This document shows, piece by piece, positions 18,401 to 26,423 of a stretch of DNA of 64,000 nucleotides (positions within the stretch are counted from its first letter, which is position 1; each line of letters starts with the position of its first letter). A program made the translations under genes and the position numbers. Source of the stretch: Cellvibrio sp. pealriver (GTDB lineage Bacteria; Pseudomonadota; Gammaproteobacteria; Pseudomonadales; Cellvibrionaceae); assembly GCF_001183545.1 (NCBI RefSeq), contig NZ_KQ236688.1:2571149-2635148 (forward strand), written 5' to 3'. Below the pieces are notes generated by a model. The model ran no database searches. It had not been told where the DNA came from and worked only from the letters and a program-made list of their open reading frames with translations.

Positions 18401-18678
18401 CCACCGGTGGCTTGTTGTTGGGCGATGTAACCAAACTGAAAATTTCCGTGCACGCCGTTAATACCGGCAACGCCACACAAGCGCAGCTATTCGCTAAAGA
18501 TAAAAATTTCTCCTGGAAAGATGGCGGTGCTGTTGCGCTGGTTAATGGCAGCGCAGAGTTGACTCTGGACATTTCGGATATGGGCGGCGAGCTCAGTGGT
18601 TTGGGCGTGCGCTTCATGGGGCCGGTCAACAGTGCTACTGAGTCAAGCTATTACATCGACGATGTCAGCTTCGAATAA
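15424..18678 (+). CDS. Modular GH26 beta-mannanase lipoprotein with CBM35 and three C-terminal repeats
   Basis: A 1084-residue surface lipoprotein (lipobox LSGC, Cys26). In order: an Ig/PKD-like region (~35-140), a CBM35 starting at ITLEAEDA (~148-285) and a GH26 catalytic domain (~290-620). The acid/base is Glu474 (WRPLHEAEGG) and the nucleophile is Glu569 (ALTETGT). Then come three homologous modules of ~150 residues (starting near 638, 790 and 940), each with an NWS strand, VVLQ-YPTGG, LTLVAHAAN-GAGTTAKLFVKH and a G(V/L)QFEGF strand. The modules look like beta-sandwich CBMs of the CBM23/CBM11 type. GH26 enzymes cut beta-1,4-mannan. The TonB-dependent receptor downstream is a likely importer of the products. 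Confidence 0.9.
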   Translation: MLILKTVKRITLLLFASLCLSLLSGCGGGSKINNDDVNYVPETRPLGIIAGDNAEYEKGQTITLSGRLVGTVTTQTVKWEQIGGTPISGVSDWSTPNLTFPSPDVDGLETFKFRISARDSAGNIINDADGNPLVDEIEILVYDPSVIITLEAEDAAFSTLAGGATLVSNGPNYISGASGSHTADITPGAKVIYQIPSGSTVGDKTIGAGFYTLFVRYAIPASYGGKQAVVKTNGVDANVPFLATSSWNNARVDVIKINEGSNSIEIGGGWNYYRIDSILLIPAPQPAKPLAVAPNLVNANATAATKDVMAFLVSNYGAKTLSGQTEFMDYNDLGNKTGLRDFNKITEITGGLSPAIVAFDLMDYSSSRIACGAEPGVLSEDMINEHNTKNVILSPLWHWNSPTKLKDTNCSGSGNTAWYSGFYSTATDFNLKTALADTNSADYQALISDMDDIAAELKKFADADIPLLWRPLHEAEGGWFWWGASDAQSLTTLWKIMYQRFTDVHQLNNLIWVYTAAGSLNADWYPGDAYVDIVGYDGYDGKNADNPFKSEFTTLKDRFDGKKLVALTETGTIPDIALMHQQNAWWAFFVTWNSQGSNEYGPLNADAAELKASYEFEGTLNLDDVPGGRAKIEAGLYDGFELPVASWGAQINWGDVPGAVASNNWSALGGHALSITKNLSLVSSPTGVVLQTYPVGGINVGDAQQLTLVAHSANTGAGTTAKLFVKHGDDWAWVDSGAVSTAGDVTLTLDVSALDKLQGIGVQFEGFDPASTNATFAIDKVMLGDTLLYDFEPVVAPWEAQVNWSATLGATLSGNWSNTGKRSLGVIKDLSKENAPTSVVLQAYPTGGIDVSNKQTLTLVAHAANAGAGTTAKLFVKHGADWVWLDSGSVSATGSATLQIDVSALTTLQGLGVQFEGFDSTSTAAGFYIDTVKLDSDVIYDFEGTGSWEFQKNWSPESGIHLASDWSKSGGLSLGGTTQLKDGDDNIILQVYPTGGLLLGDVTKLKISVHAVNTGNATQAQLFAKDKNFSWKDGGAVALVNGSAELTLDISDMGGELSGLGVRFMGPVNSATESSYYIDDVSFE

Positions 18679-18697
18679 CTGAATGATTAGCGCACGT

Positions 18698-18720
18698 GTA
18701 GCGCCCGCACCGGGCGCTAC
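18698..18720 (+). terminator. Hairpin after GH26 gene
   Basis: A perfect 10-bp GC-rich stem (gtagcgcccg / cgggcgctac) with a 3-nt loop, 20 bases after the GH26 stop. There is no T run, so it may be an mRNA-stabilising or partial terminator ahead of the receptor gene. Confidence 0.5.
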
Positions 18721-18803
18721 TTATCGACGTTGAATTTGGCTGCCCATAGCACGCAGCAAAAAAATTGAACGCCACCCAGCGAATTTACAAACAGGAACGA
18801 ATT

Positions 18804-21800
18804 ATGTTTTTCCCAAATACAAAACATTTATTTAAAAAAACAGCCTTTAAAAATAATCTGGTTTATCTGGGCGTTGCTCTGGCAACCTTGCACCCATACG
18901 GTATTGCCGTTGCACAAGAGTCAGCACAAAACGATGTTGAAGAAGTAGTTGTACTCGGGATGCGCAACTCGGTTATGCAATCGATAGACACCAAGCGCAA
19001 TGCAAGCTCGGTGGTGGATGCGATTACTGCAACCGACATTGGTAAATTACCCGATGCGACCATCGCCGACTCACTGCAACGTGTTCCCGGTATTCAAATT
19101 ACGCGCACCGGCGGCGAAGGAACCGGCGTCAATATCCGCGGCAACTCCAACATCACCACCACACTCAATGGCGAACAAATGTTGGCAGCGGGTTCTATTA
19201 CTACCGTATCGCCTAATTTTGCTGACATCCCTTCCACCATGGTATCGGGCATTGAAGTTTTTAAATCTGCCGAAGCAAAAAATGTCGTCAGTGGTTTGGC
19301 GGGCACCATCAATTTGAAAACCAACCGTCCTTTTTTATTGGAAGATGGTTTTACTGCCGTTGGTAAAGTGGAAGTCATTCAAGGCGCACTGGGAGAAGAG
19401 ACCGATGGTTCTTATTCCGGATTTTTTGGTTACAACAACGACGATAAATTCGGGGCATCGTTAAACCTTTCTTACGGTACCTCTTATCTGGCGGATTATT
19501 GGAATGGCTCACAGGGCGGCAACCCCGGCCGCTGGTCAGGTTGGCGCAACCTTGCCAGTGAAGAAACCGGTTATGTGGCCAACAATGTTGACGTTAACGG
19601 CGATGGCGATAGCAACGATGTGTATTACACCTTTGAAGGCCATCAAGCCGCCAACCGTTTTATTGACCGCGAAAGAACCGGTGTAAATGGTTCGATGCAA
19701 TACCAGATCAACGATGCATTCCAACTGACTGGCGATGTGTTTTACACCAAGCTGGATGAGCATATTTATATGCAGGCATTTGTGGCCGAACAGTCATGGC
19801 AAAGTATTATCGGCTGGGCCACACCGGATGACGGCGCAACCGAGGCTTACGACAATATTGTGCATCGCAATGGTGAGGCAATTACCTTGCCGGGCAATCT
19901 GTACACCATGTCATCGGCGTTGTGGCAAACACGTTTAGCCAAAACCCAAAACCAAACTATCGCGACCGACAAAGAATCGACTAACACCAATATCGAATTG
20001 TCATTTGATAACGGTGGCCCACTGACCGGAAAATTGCGTTGGTTGCACGGCGAAGCAGTGGATGACCAAGCCAACAGCACTGTTGACTCAACACTCACCG
20101 ACGGCTCGCAAATCAATGACAAATATCGCCCTGCAAATGGTGAAGAGTCATGGGCTAACCCCTGGGGCTACGGTAGTTTTAATGCACTGCTGCCGGATGG
20201 CACAGAAGTGGATGGCACCGCAATTCAAATTCCGATTCATATCGCCTACTCCGGCGGTAAACAACATTGGGGCTTGCCCGGTACGAATTTACCGATCACC
20301 AATCCGGATGGCACCACCACAACCGTCAATGAAACCTTCGGCAGCAATTTGAATCGTTACAGCCCCAAGTCAGCCAACTTGACCGGTACCTATTCAAATG
20401 CCGACATGGACATTGTCCGTTTGGATTCCAATTACGCATTCGCTGCACCGCTGCTAAATACCTTCACATCGGTTGATGTTGGTTTGCGTTACGGTGAACG
20501 CAATGTTGAAAAAAATGGTTGGATTGGCGGCTTGTTAAGAACCAACGAATACGGTGATGCATTTGTCGCGCGCTGGAAAGATACTGTTTCCCCTGCACCT
20601 GTGACTGGCGAGTCTTATGTCGATCCCATTTCATTCACTGATTTAAATGAACAGGGAATGATTAAAGGCATTAGCGATTTTTATGGCACCTCAGGCTTGG
20701 GCACGGTTTATTTCATTAACCCGAAAGCGATGGATAATCCGATTGCCTGGCATGAAAAAATGTACGGCCCACATATGTTAGTTGCAGATGCGGCCAACGT
20801 GTACGAAGTGCAAGATAAAACCAGTTCGTTCTATATCCAGGGCAATCTGGAAACAGAAGTGTTTGGTAAACCACTGCGCGGTAATTTGGGTTTGCGCTAT
20901 ATAGATACCGAATACACCATCACCCAAAGTGTTGCCGGTTCTGCGGCATCTACCGTGATCAACGGCGAAACCTATTTGCTTGGCCCGGGGATGGTTGCCT
21001 CAGTGGGCGAGTCAATTACCACCGTTAACAGCTACGATGAAATACTGCCTGCGATTAACTTGTCGATGGATTTAAACGATGAGCAAGTGTTGCGTTTTGC
21101 ATTTACCAAAACCATCGGCACCCATGACACTGATTCTCTGGGCGGCGGGCTCAATGTCAACCGTACCAACTCCTGTAACATCACTCGTCCTAATGGCGGC
21201 CCCGTTGCCTGCGCCAACTCGGGCTCGCAAATCGGTAACCCTGCATTGTTGCCTAATTTGCAATACAACGCCGACCTGAGTTACGAGTGGTATTTAAATG
21301 ACAGCAGTATGGTCAGCCTCGGTTTGTTTTGGGTTCAGGGTTTAACGCAAATTGAAAATACGCGAATTTATCGTTCGGACATTGCGGATGATGATGGCGT
21401 AGTGCGCGGCTACAATCCGGAAACCGGACAATTTACCGGTGTCGTGCCGATTGATTCGATTATCAGTTTCGATGAGAAAGGCGATGCAACACACGGGCTA
21501 GAGTTTGGTTACAAACAATCGCTCGATTTCCTGCCGGGATTCTGGAGTGGCCTTGGTGTAGATGCCAACTTCACTTACTCACCCAGTGAAGGTTCAGACC
21601 AGGATTACTACGGTAAGACCATGCCGGGAATCAATAACTCTGAGTATCAATCCAACTTTGCGCTCTGGTACGAGCAAAATGGTATTCAGGCCCGTATCGC
21701 TCATAACTACCGTAGCAAAATGTATGTTGGCCGCACATTGCAGGGCGATTATCAATTCGCCTATTTCCAAAAGCCGACCAACTATGTAGATGCATCGCTC

Positions 21801-21953
21801 AGTTATGAATTTATTGAAAACATGACTGTCGCACTGCAAGTCACCAACCTGACACAAGAACATCAGGAGTACTACAACCAGTGGGAGTCCAACGTTGATT
21901 CAGCGTTCTACAACGAGCGCCGTACCAGCTTGAGCCTGCAAGTGAAATATTGA
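18804..21953 (+). CDS. TonB-dependent outer-membrane receptor (probable manno-oligosaccharide uptake)
   Basis: About 1049 residues. The ATG at 18804 has ACAGGA upstream, and an in-frame TTG at 18765 is less likely. The signal ends IAVAQE. A plug domain follows, with VVLGMRNSVMQSIDTKRNA, VVDAITATDIGKLPDATIAD and SLQRVPGIQITR, characteristic of the large Xanthomonas/Caulobacter-type carbohydrate receptors. The barrel ends with NLTQEHQEYY and a final aromatic-free SLSLQVKY strand. Substrate is inferred from the neighbouring GH26 mannanase. A strong terminator follows. Confidence 0.9.
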   Translation: MFFPNTKHLFKKTAFKNNLVYLGVALATLHPYGIAVAQESAQNDVEEVVVLGMRNSVMQSIDTKRNASSVVDAITATDIGKLPDATIADSLQRVPGIQITRTGGEGTGVNIRGNSNITTTLNGEQMLAAGSITTVSPNFADIPSTMVSGIEVFKSAEAKNVVSGLAGTINLKTNRPFLLEDGFTAVGKVEVIQGALGEETDGSYSGFFGYNNDDKFGASLNLSYGTSYLADYWNGSQGGNPGRWSGWRNLASEETGYVANNVDVNGDGDSNDVYYTFEGHQAANRFIDRERTGVNGSMQYQINDAFQLTGDVFYTKLDEHIYMQAFVAEQSWQSIIGWATPDDGATEAYDNIVHRNGEAITLPGNLYTMSSALWQTRLAKTQNQTIATDKESTNTNIELSFDNGGPLTGKLRWLHGEAVDDQANSTVDSTLTDGSQINDKYRPANGEESWANPWGYGSFNALLPDGTEVDGTAIQIPIHIAYSGGKQHWGLPGTNLPITNPDGTTTTVNETFGSNLNRYSPKSANLTGTYSNADMDIVRLDSNYAFAAPLLNTFTSVDVGLRYGERNVEKNGWIGGLLRTNEYGDAFVARWKDTVSPAPVTGESYVDPISFTDLNEQGMIKGISDFYGTSGLGTVYFINPKAMDNPIAWHEKMYGPHMLVADAANVYEVQDKTSSFYIQGNLETEVFGKPLRGNLGLRYIDTEYTITQSVAGSAASTVINGETYLLGPGMVASVGESITTVNSYDEILPAINLSMDLNDEQVLRFAFTKTIGTHDTDSLGGGLNVNRTNSCNITRPNGGPVACANSGSQIGNPALLPNLQYNADLSYEWYLNDSSMVSLGLFWVQGLTQIENTRIYRSDIADDDGVVRGYNPETGQFTGVVPIDSIISFDEKGDATHGLEFGYKQSLDFLPGFWSGLGVDANFTYSPSEGSDQDYYGKTMPGINNSEYQSNFALWYEQNGIQARIAHNYRSKMYVGRTLQGDYQFAYFQKPTNYVDASLSYEFIENMTVALQVTNLTQEHQEYYNQWESNVDSAFYNERRTSLSLQVKY

Positions 21954-21984
21954 TTACCTGAGTGTTGTTTACCTGAGCATTGAG

Positions 21985-22045
21985 CGCAGGCACAGTTTGG
22001 ATCTTTGCCAGTTGTGAAGATTTGATCTGTGCCTGCGTTTTTTTT
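21985..22045 (+). terminator. Terminator of the TonB-dependent receptor gene
   Basis: 11-bp perfect arms (21985-21995 and 22027-22037) followed by eight T residues. The 31-nt loop is unusually long. Confidence 0.8.
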
Positions 22046-22104
22046 ATTAGCTGTCACTCAAGTGCGTGGCGTATATTAACTCCTTTGTCTGTATGGAGAA
22101 GCGC

Positions 22105-23049
22105 ATGAGCCACTTTGTGGACGAAGACCACAGCGTCTATAAAACCCTGCTGGAATCGACTAAAGCCATTCCCTGGAAAATTGACTGGAGCACGCTCACT
22201 TTTTCTTACATAGGTCCGCAAATCAAGCAGCTGTTGGGCTGGGAGCCTGATAGTTGGGTGTCGGTGCAAGACTGGGCGGCACGTATGCATGAGGAAGACC
22301 GCGAGCGCGTGGTCAACTTTTGTGTGAGCCAATCCCAAGCCGGTGTTGACCACGAGGCGGATTATCGCGCGCTGACCAGTGACGGCCGCTTTGTGTGGAT
22401 ACGCGATGTGGTGCACGTGGTGCGCAACCAAGCGGGGGAAGTGGAATCGCTCATTGGTTTTATGTTTGATATCAGCGAGCGTAAACAGACCGAGCAAAAG
22501 CTGATTGATCTGCAAAAAGAGCTGGAAACCCTATCGTTTAAAGACGGCCTGACCGGTGTTGCCAACCGGCGCATGTTTGATTCGGTACTGGAAGTGGAAT
22601 GGCTCAACGCCAAACGCACGCACCAACCTTTGTCGCTGGTGATGGTGGATATTGATTACTTCAAACAATACAACGACCACTACGGCCATCTGCAAGGTGA
22701 TGATTGCCTTAAACGCGTCAGTCAGGCACTGACCGAATCGGCCGCGCGGGCGCGGGATTTTGTGGCGCGCTTTGGAGGGGAAGAGTTTGTGTTGGTATTG
22801 CCGGACAGTAACGCAGAAGCCGCATTGGCAGTTGCCGAGCGCTGCCGCAGCGCCATTCTTTCACTGCAGATCCCGCACGAGCAATCACACATCAACCAGT
22901 TGTTAAGCATCAGTCTGGGCGTGGGCACTGCAATACCGGAGCAGGGTGACTTGCTAACGGATTTTATTAATGAAGTGGATCGCCGCCTGTATCAAGCCAA
23001 ACAAAATGGCCGCAATTGCATTGTTGCGGAAAGCGCCATTCGCACATAA
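22105..23049 (+). CDS. PAS-GGDEF diguanylate cyclase
   Basis: About 314 residues from the ATG at 22105, which has GGAG 6-7 bases upstream. Residues ~15-130 form a PAS_3-type sensor fold ending in the PAC segment GFMFDISERKQTEQKL, with no membrane segment, so it is cytoplasmic. The GGDEF domain (~145-310) has an intact GGEEF active site and an RxxD product-inhibition site five residues upstream (RARD). It should therefore be an active, feedback-inhibited cyclase making c-di-GMP. The gene stands alone between a terminator and the toxin-antitoxin module. Confidence 0.93.
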   Translation: MSHFVDEDHSVYKTLLESTKAIPWKIDWSTLTFSYIGPQIKQLLGWEPDSWVSVQDWAARMHEEDRERVVNFCVSQSQAGVDHEADYRALTSDGRFVWIRDVVHVVRNQAGEVESLIGFMFDISERKQTEQKLIDLQKELETLSFKDGLTGVANRRMFDSVLEVEWLNAKRTHQPLSLVMVDIDYFKQYNDHYGHLQGDDCLKRVSQALTESAARARDFVARFGGEEFVLVLPDSNAEAALAVAERCRSAILSLQIPHEQSHINQLLSISLGVGTAIPEQGDLLTDFINEVDRRLYQAKQNGRNCIVAESAIRT

Positions 23050-23153
23050 ACATCGTTGCTTTGCAGATAAACATCACTTCTTTGCACAAGGTGATACTTC
23101 CGCAACTGCAGGCAAACTGAGTGCTTATTGAACATAAAGCTGCTACCATTACC

Positions 23154-23177
23154 CTGTTATACCATTTGTTATAACAG
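23154..23177. promoter_or_regulatory. Inverted repeat before the AbrB/Doc operon
   Basis: Arms ctgttata / tataacag (8 bp perfect, 9 of 10 when extended) with an 8-nt spacer, 16 bases upstream of the antitoxin ATG. This is a likely autoregulatory operator bound by the AbrB-type antitoxin. Confidence 0.65.
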
Positions 23178-23192
23178 AGTAATGGAGCACTT

Positions 23193-23414
23193 ATGAAACT
23201 CAAAATCACCTCTATCGGCAATTCCGCTGGTGTCATCCTTCCTAAAGAGATTCTCGCGCGCCTGCGTTTAGCCAAAGGCGATGATGTTTACCTGCTGGAA
23301 ACACCTGACGGCATCAAGCTCACCACCTTTGACCCTACCCTTGCGGAGCAAATGGAGGTGGCGGAGCAGATCATGCAGAAACGCCGCACTTTATTGCACA
23401 AATTGGCGCAATGA
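23193..23414 (+). CDS. AbrB/MazE-type antitoxin
   Basis: A 73-residue protein with the swapped-hairpin DNA-binding N-terminus MKLKITSIGNSAGVILPKE and a charged C-terminal tail (EQMEVAEQIMQKRRTLLHK) that would bind and neutralise the toxin. The gene ends 25 bases before the Doc-like toxin gene and has its own ribosome site (TAATGGAGC). Antitoxins of this fold usually repress their own operon. The palindrome just upstream is the obvious site. Confidence 0.9.
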   Translation: MKLKITSIGNSAGVILPKEILARLRLAKGDDVYLLETPDGIKLTTFDPTLAEQMEVAEQIMQKRRTLLHKLAQ

Positions 23415-23439
23415 ACTGGCGCAATAAAAAGGAGAAAGC

Positions 23440-23865
23440 ATGATTATCTGGATCAGTAAACCACTGGCTTTAGCCATTCATGATCGCCAACTCGCAGAGC
23501 ATGGTGGCGGAACGGGCGTGCGTGACGAAGGATTATTGGACTCAGCGCTGGCGCGCCCGCAACAACTGTTCACTTATGGCGATCCACCACCGGATTTAGC
23601 CGACTTGGCCGCGAGCCTGGCTTTCGGTGTCGCACGCAACCACCCCTTCGTCGATGGCAATAAACGCACCGCCGCTGTGGTCTGTGAAGTTTTCATTGAA
23701 CTCAATAGCGGCAAACTTGAGGCCAGCGACCTTGAGCTTTATCCGCAATATATCGGTTTGGCCGACGGTTCATTGAGCGAAAAAGAGTTTGCCGATTGGC
23801 TTCGTGCGCGCATCAACATTGATACGCCGGGGCAGGTACAGGAAACAAAAGCGACTTATGGGTAA
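23440..23865 (+). CDS. doc: Death-on-curing (Doc/Fic) toxin
   Basis: A 141-residue Fic-fold protein with the Doc signature HPFVDGNKRT (His68, Lys75). P1 Doc phosphorylates EF-Tu and stops translation; the same activity is inferred here. The ATG at 23440 has AAGGAG 7 bases upstream. It is paired with an AbrB-type rather than the classical Phd antitoxin, an arrangement known in proteobacterial genomes. The stop codon lies inside the left arm of the terminator. Confidence 0.92.
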   Translation: MIIWISKPLALAIHDRQLAEHGGGTGVRDEGLLDSALARPQQLFTYGDPPPDLADLAASLAFGVARNHPFVDGNKRTAAVVCEVFIELNSGKLEASDLELYPQYIGLADGSLSEKEFADWLRARINIDTPGQVQETKATYG

Positions 23866-23889
23866 GCGGGTTCAAGACCCGCTTTTTTT
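23864..23889 (+). terminator. Terminator of the AbrB/Doc operon
   Basis: An 8-bp stem aagcgggt / acccgctt (23864-23871, 23877-23884), a 5-nt loop and a run of seven T. It overlaps the doc stop codon. Confidence 0.85.
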
Positions 23890-23899
23890 GATCCCGGAT

Positions 23900-24211
23900 T
23901 TATCGAACAGGCCAAAAGAACCGCAGCCATTCTGGTCGCCACGACAGGATCATACCGACGGATGGAGCAGTCGCGGCCAGCAGCATAATCCACACCAATA
24001 CTGCCATGGACGGACGGTCTGCCATAAAGCAAAGTACTGCGGTGACTAACAAGCCGAGCCAACCCATTGCGCGCAATACTTTTGCCGGATGCACTGTGTT
24101 TCGCCCCGCCTGCACTTTTTTCCAATGTGCATCCATCGCCAGCGCCAACCAGGAAAAGCTGACCAGTGCCATGAGTGCGGCGAGTAATAACAAGAACGCA
24201 GTGTTAGCCAT
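23900..24211 (-). CDS. DUF3325 membrane protein
   Basis: A 103-residue protein with about three transmembrane helices (TAFLLLLAALMALVSFSWLAL, a GWLGLLVTAVLCF segment and a VLVWIMLLAATAPSVGMIL segment). It matches the DUF3325 pattern including the DAHW motif after helix 1. It is the last gene of a three-gene operon and its start overlaps the end of the PepSY gene by 8 bases, implying translational coupling. The family is found with PepSY proteins in iron-uptake clusters; its biochemical role is unknown. Confidence 0.8.
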   Translation of the reverse strand: MANTAFLLLLAALMALVSFSWLALAMDAHWKKVQAGRNTVHPAKVLRAMGWLGLLVTAVLCFMADRPSMAVLVWIMLLAATAPSVGMILSWRPEWLRFFWPVR

Positions 24212-25928
24212 TTTTCACCTCCGCTGCCATATCAATACCGGCAACGACTGGCTCCTGTGCAGCACGGCGCGGGCTGTCGCTAACCGGTGCCAGTGCACGC
24301 TGCTTGAGTTTGCGCGCGGTCCACAAAGCGATAACGGCAGCCGCCAGCAGACTCAGGTCAACACCTGCGACTGCCCAGTAGGTATCGGTAAAAATGGTTT
24401 TGACCAGGTTGTCGCCCGTGGTCACCCAGTTGAGGATAACCGCTGCTACCGCGAGTACTGCTATCACCCAACATTGCTCGCGCCAAGCCGGATTATTCAT
24501 CGCCTTGGCGACCGGCGCACTGCGCCAACCAGCGTGGATCAAGGCCAATAACCAAGCGCTCCAGAAGGCTTTCATTTCCCACTCGCCCTTGCCCGCCAGA
24601 TCGGCCGGAAGCAGGCGGTTGGCCACCAGTATGGCAATCGCCGCAATCACCATGCCGGTCACGGTGGTGACGGCCAAGGCATCCACCAAACGCGCGCCTT
24701 GGCTGTTAAGTTTGGCGTGTTGCTGTTTGCGTTTTTCGACAAAGAAAATAAAACCGGTGGCGATACACACACAGCCGAGCAAACCGCCAATCACGTACAA
24801 CCAGCGCAACATCCAATGCTCAAAATGCTGCAGGTGCAGACCGGTGAGGAATTCATTGATCTCAAAGACCGCGGCTTGAGGTGGCTCTTCACGCAGCACT
24901 TCGCCGGTGCTGGCCTTGAAGTGAATCGGCTCGCCGACCAAAGCAACGCGGTCGCTACCGGCGCGATAAATACTCACATAGCCGTTTTCATCGTTGAGGT
25001 GATCGGCAAATACATAACCCACCTCGCCCGCCATATCGCGCGCGGCCCAACGGCGCTTGGCTTCAACGATCATCGCATCTACCGACGCGATAGGCGCATA
25101 CACACCGGCTGGCTCATGCGGCAAGCCGGTGCGCTCGGCATCCAGAATTTCATGCTGATCATGCAATGGCTTGAGCATGGTGTGGCTCACCGGCAAATAG
25201 ATACCGGCAAAAATAATCAGACCTGTGAGCGCAAAAAAGAAGTGGAATGGCAGCGCCACTACGCCGCTCATGTTGTGCAAATCCAGCGTGCTGCGTTGGA
25301 GGCGTTTTTCGCGGCGGAAAGTGAAAAACTCTTTGAAAATCTTGCGATGCATAATCACACCGGTCACCAGTGCGGCCAGCATCATCAGCGCGGCAAAACC
25401 CACAATCCAGTAACCCAGATTATTCCAATGAAAATTCAGACTGTAGTGCATGGGGTAAAACCAGCCGCTGCCGATTTTTAACGCATCGTCAGGAATAGCC
25501 TCACCGGTGCGCGGGTCGATAGTCGCCCAACCGTGCACATGCAAATGGTCGTCAGCGGGATTTTTAGGTTTATTGGGGATACTGAATTCGCCACCAATCG
25601 CCAACACCGGATCGCGATGGGTGGTGTAGGCATAAAACGAAACCAACGGCATGGTTTTCGGATCGGGCAAATCGCCAATAACCCGCTCGGCAGTGGCAGC
25701 CATATCGACGGGGTGTGGTTCCATCTTTTTATACACATCCATCAGCAGGTTATCGAAGGATGGCATGGGCTGCGGCTCAAAGCGGGTTTTCGGGATCGCC
25801 CAGCGGTCAATCTCTCGGTCAAATACCGAGAGCGCCCCAAAGAAAAAACAGGCCATCAATACATAGCCCAACACCAAGCCAAACCAGGTGTGCACCCAGG
25901 TCATGGACACGCGAAAATTGTTATACAT
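24204..25928 (-). CDS. PepSY-associated transmembrane protein (PiuB-type)
   Basis: 574 residues. The N-terminal helix with WVHTWFGLVLGYVLMACFFFGALSVFDREID is the start of the PepSY_TM family. Further helices lie near residues ~185-210, ~228-252 and ~375-400, with three or four more in the last 150 residues. Large periplasmic loops carry PepSY-like segments, and intramembrane His residues could bind haem. Relatives sit in Fur-regulated operons and are proposed to help siderophore-iron reduction or release. Upstream and downstream are DUF3649 and DUF3325, the standard partners. A Fur-box-like site lies ahead of the operon. Confidence 0.88.
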   Translation of the reverse strand: MYNNFRVSMTWVHTWFGLVLGYVLMACFFFGALSVFDREIDRWAIPKTRFEPQPMPSFDNLLMDVYKKMEPHPVDMAATAERVIGDLPDPKTMPLVSFYAYTTHRDPVLAIGGEFSIPNKPKNPADDHLHVHGWATIDPRTGEAIPDDALKIGSGWFYPMHYSLNFHWNNLGYWIVGFAALMMLAALVTGVIMHRKIFKEFFTFRREKRLQRSTLDLHNMSGVVALPFHFFFALTGLIIFAGIYLPVSHTMLKPLHDQHEILDAERTGLPHEPAGVYAPIASVDAMIVEAKRRWAARDMAGEVGYVFADHLNDENGYVSIYRAGSDRVALVGEPIHFKASTGEVLREEPPQAAVFEINEFLTGLHLQHFEHWMLRWLYVIGGLLGCVCIATGFIFFVEKRKQQHAKLNSQGARLVDALAVTTVTGMVIAAIAILVANRLLPADLAGKGEWEMKAFWSAWLLALIHAGWRSAPVAKAMNNPAWREQCWVIAVLAVAAVILNWVTTGDNLVKTIFTDTYWAVAGVDLSLLAAAVIALWTARKLKQRALAPVSDSPRRAAQEPVVAGIDMAAEVKNG

Positions 25929-25943
25929 GGTTTATCTCCTACC

Positions 25944-26231
25944 CTATCCAACCAAGGAGCGCTGTAACAGCAGCGCCGCGCCAGTCATAAGAGCCGCACC
26001 GCCCGCCAACACAACCCAGACCTTTACCATGTTTTGTGCGGCAAATGCCCATAAAAACAGACAGAGAAACAGCAGGAAAGCCAGCAGCATCACGCCGTGT
26101 TCGGCCGCGTGCACACTCACCCCCAAGGCAGCCAACGCAGCAATACCAATGGCGCAAAAACCCCAGGTGAAGGCATAACCGCCTAGAACGCCTGCAGCGA
26201 TACGATTAAGAATGGGAAGGGATTGATTCAT
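25944..26231 (-). CDS. DUF3649 membrane protein
   Basis: About 95 residues from the ATG at 26231 (MNQSLPILNRIAAG); an in-frame GTG 12 bases upstream is the alternative. Three hydrophobic segments (LGGYAFTWGFCAIGIAAL, then VMLLAFLLFLCLFLWAF, then VWVVLAGGAALMTGAALLL) fit DUF3649. It is the first gene of the operon with PepSY and DUF3325. The function is unknown, but the conserved company indicates iron-related uptake. Confidence 0.8.
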   Translation of the reverse strand: MNQSLPILNRIAAGVLGGYAFTWGFCAIGIAALAALGVSVHAAEHGVMLLAFLLFLCLFLWAFAAQNMVKVWVVLAGGAALMTGAALLLQRSLVG

Positions 26232-26320
26232 CGAACAGTCCACGGATCAGTTGCCATAAGTGATTGCTGCATCCGTGCACAGGGTTTGCCCCTATTTCAT
26301 GTGGCACATGTTTGCACAAA

Positions 26321-26335
26321 TGATACTTATTATCA
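26321..26335. promoter_or_regulatory. Fur-box-like palindrome
   Basis: The site tgatacttattatca has TGATA/TATCA arms as in the Fur consensus, and the symmetry extends to AAATGATA/TATCAATT. It lies about 90 bases upstream of the DUF3649 start and about 90 upstream of the moeA start, between the two divergent units. Regulation of the PepSY operon is the more likely role. Confidence 0.65.
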
Positions 26336-26423
26336 ATTGGGAATATTTATAAGACGACAGGTTCAGGCATACTGGCAAACCCGACCATTGCAACGAAACC
26401 ATCCCAGCGGAGGAAGAATACCC

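Noticed and set aside
26236..26423. Molybdenum-cofactor riboswitch upstream of moeA
   Set aside because: No conserved stem arrangement could be recognised by eye; the region is better explained by a Fur-type site and a GGAGGA ribosome site.
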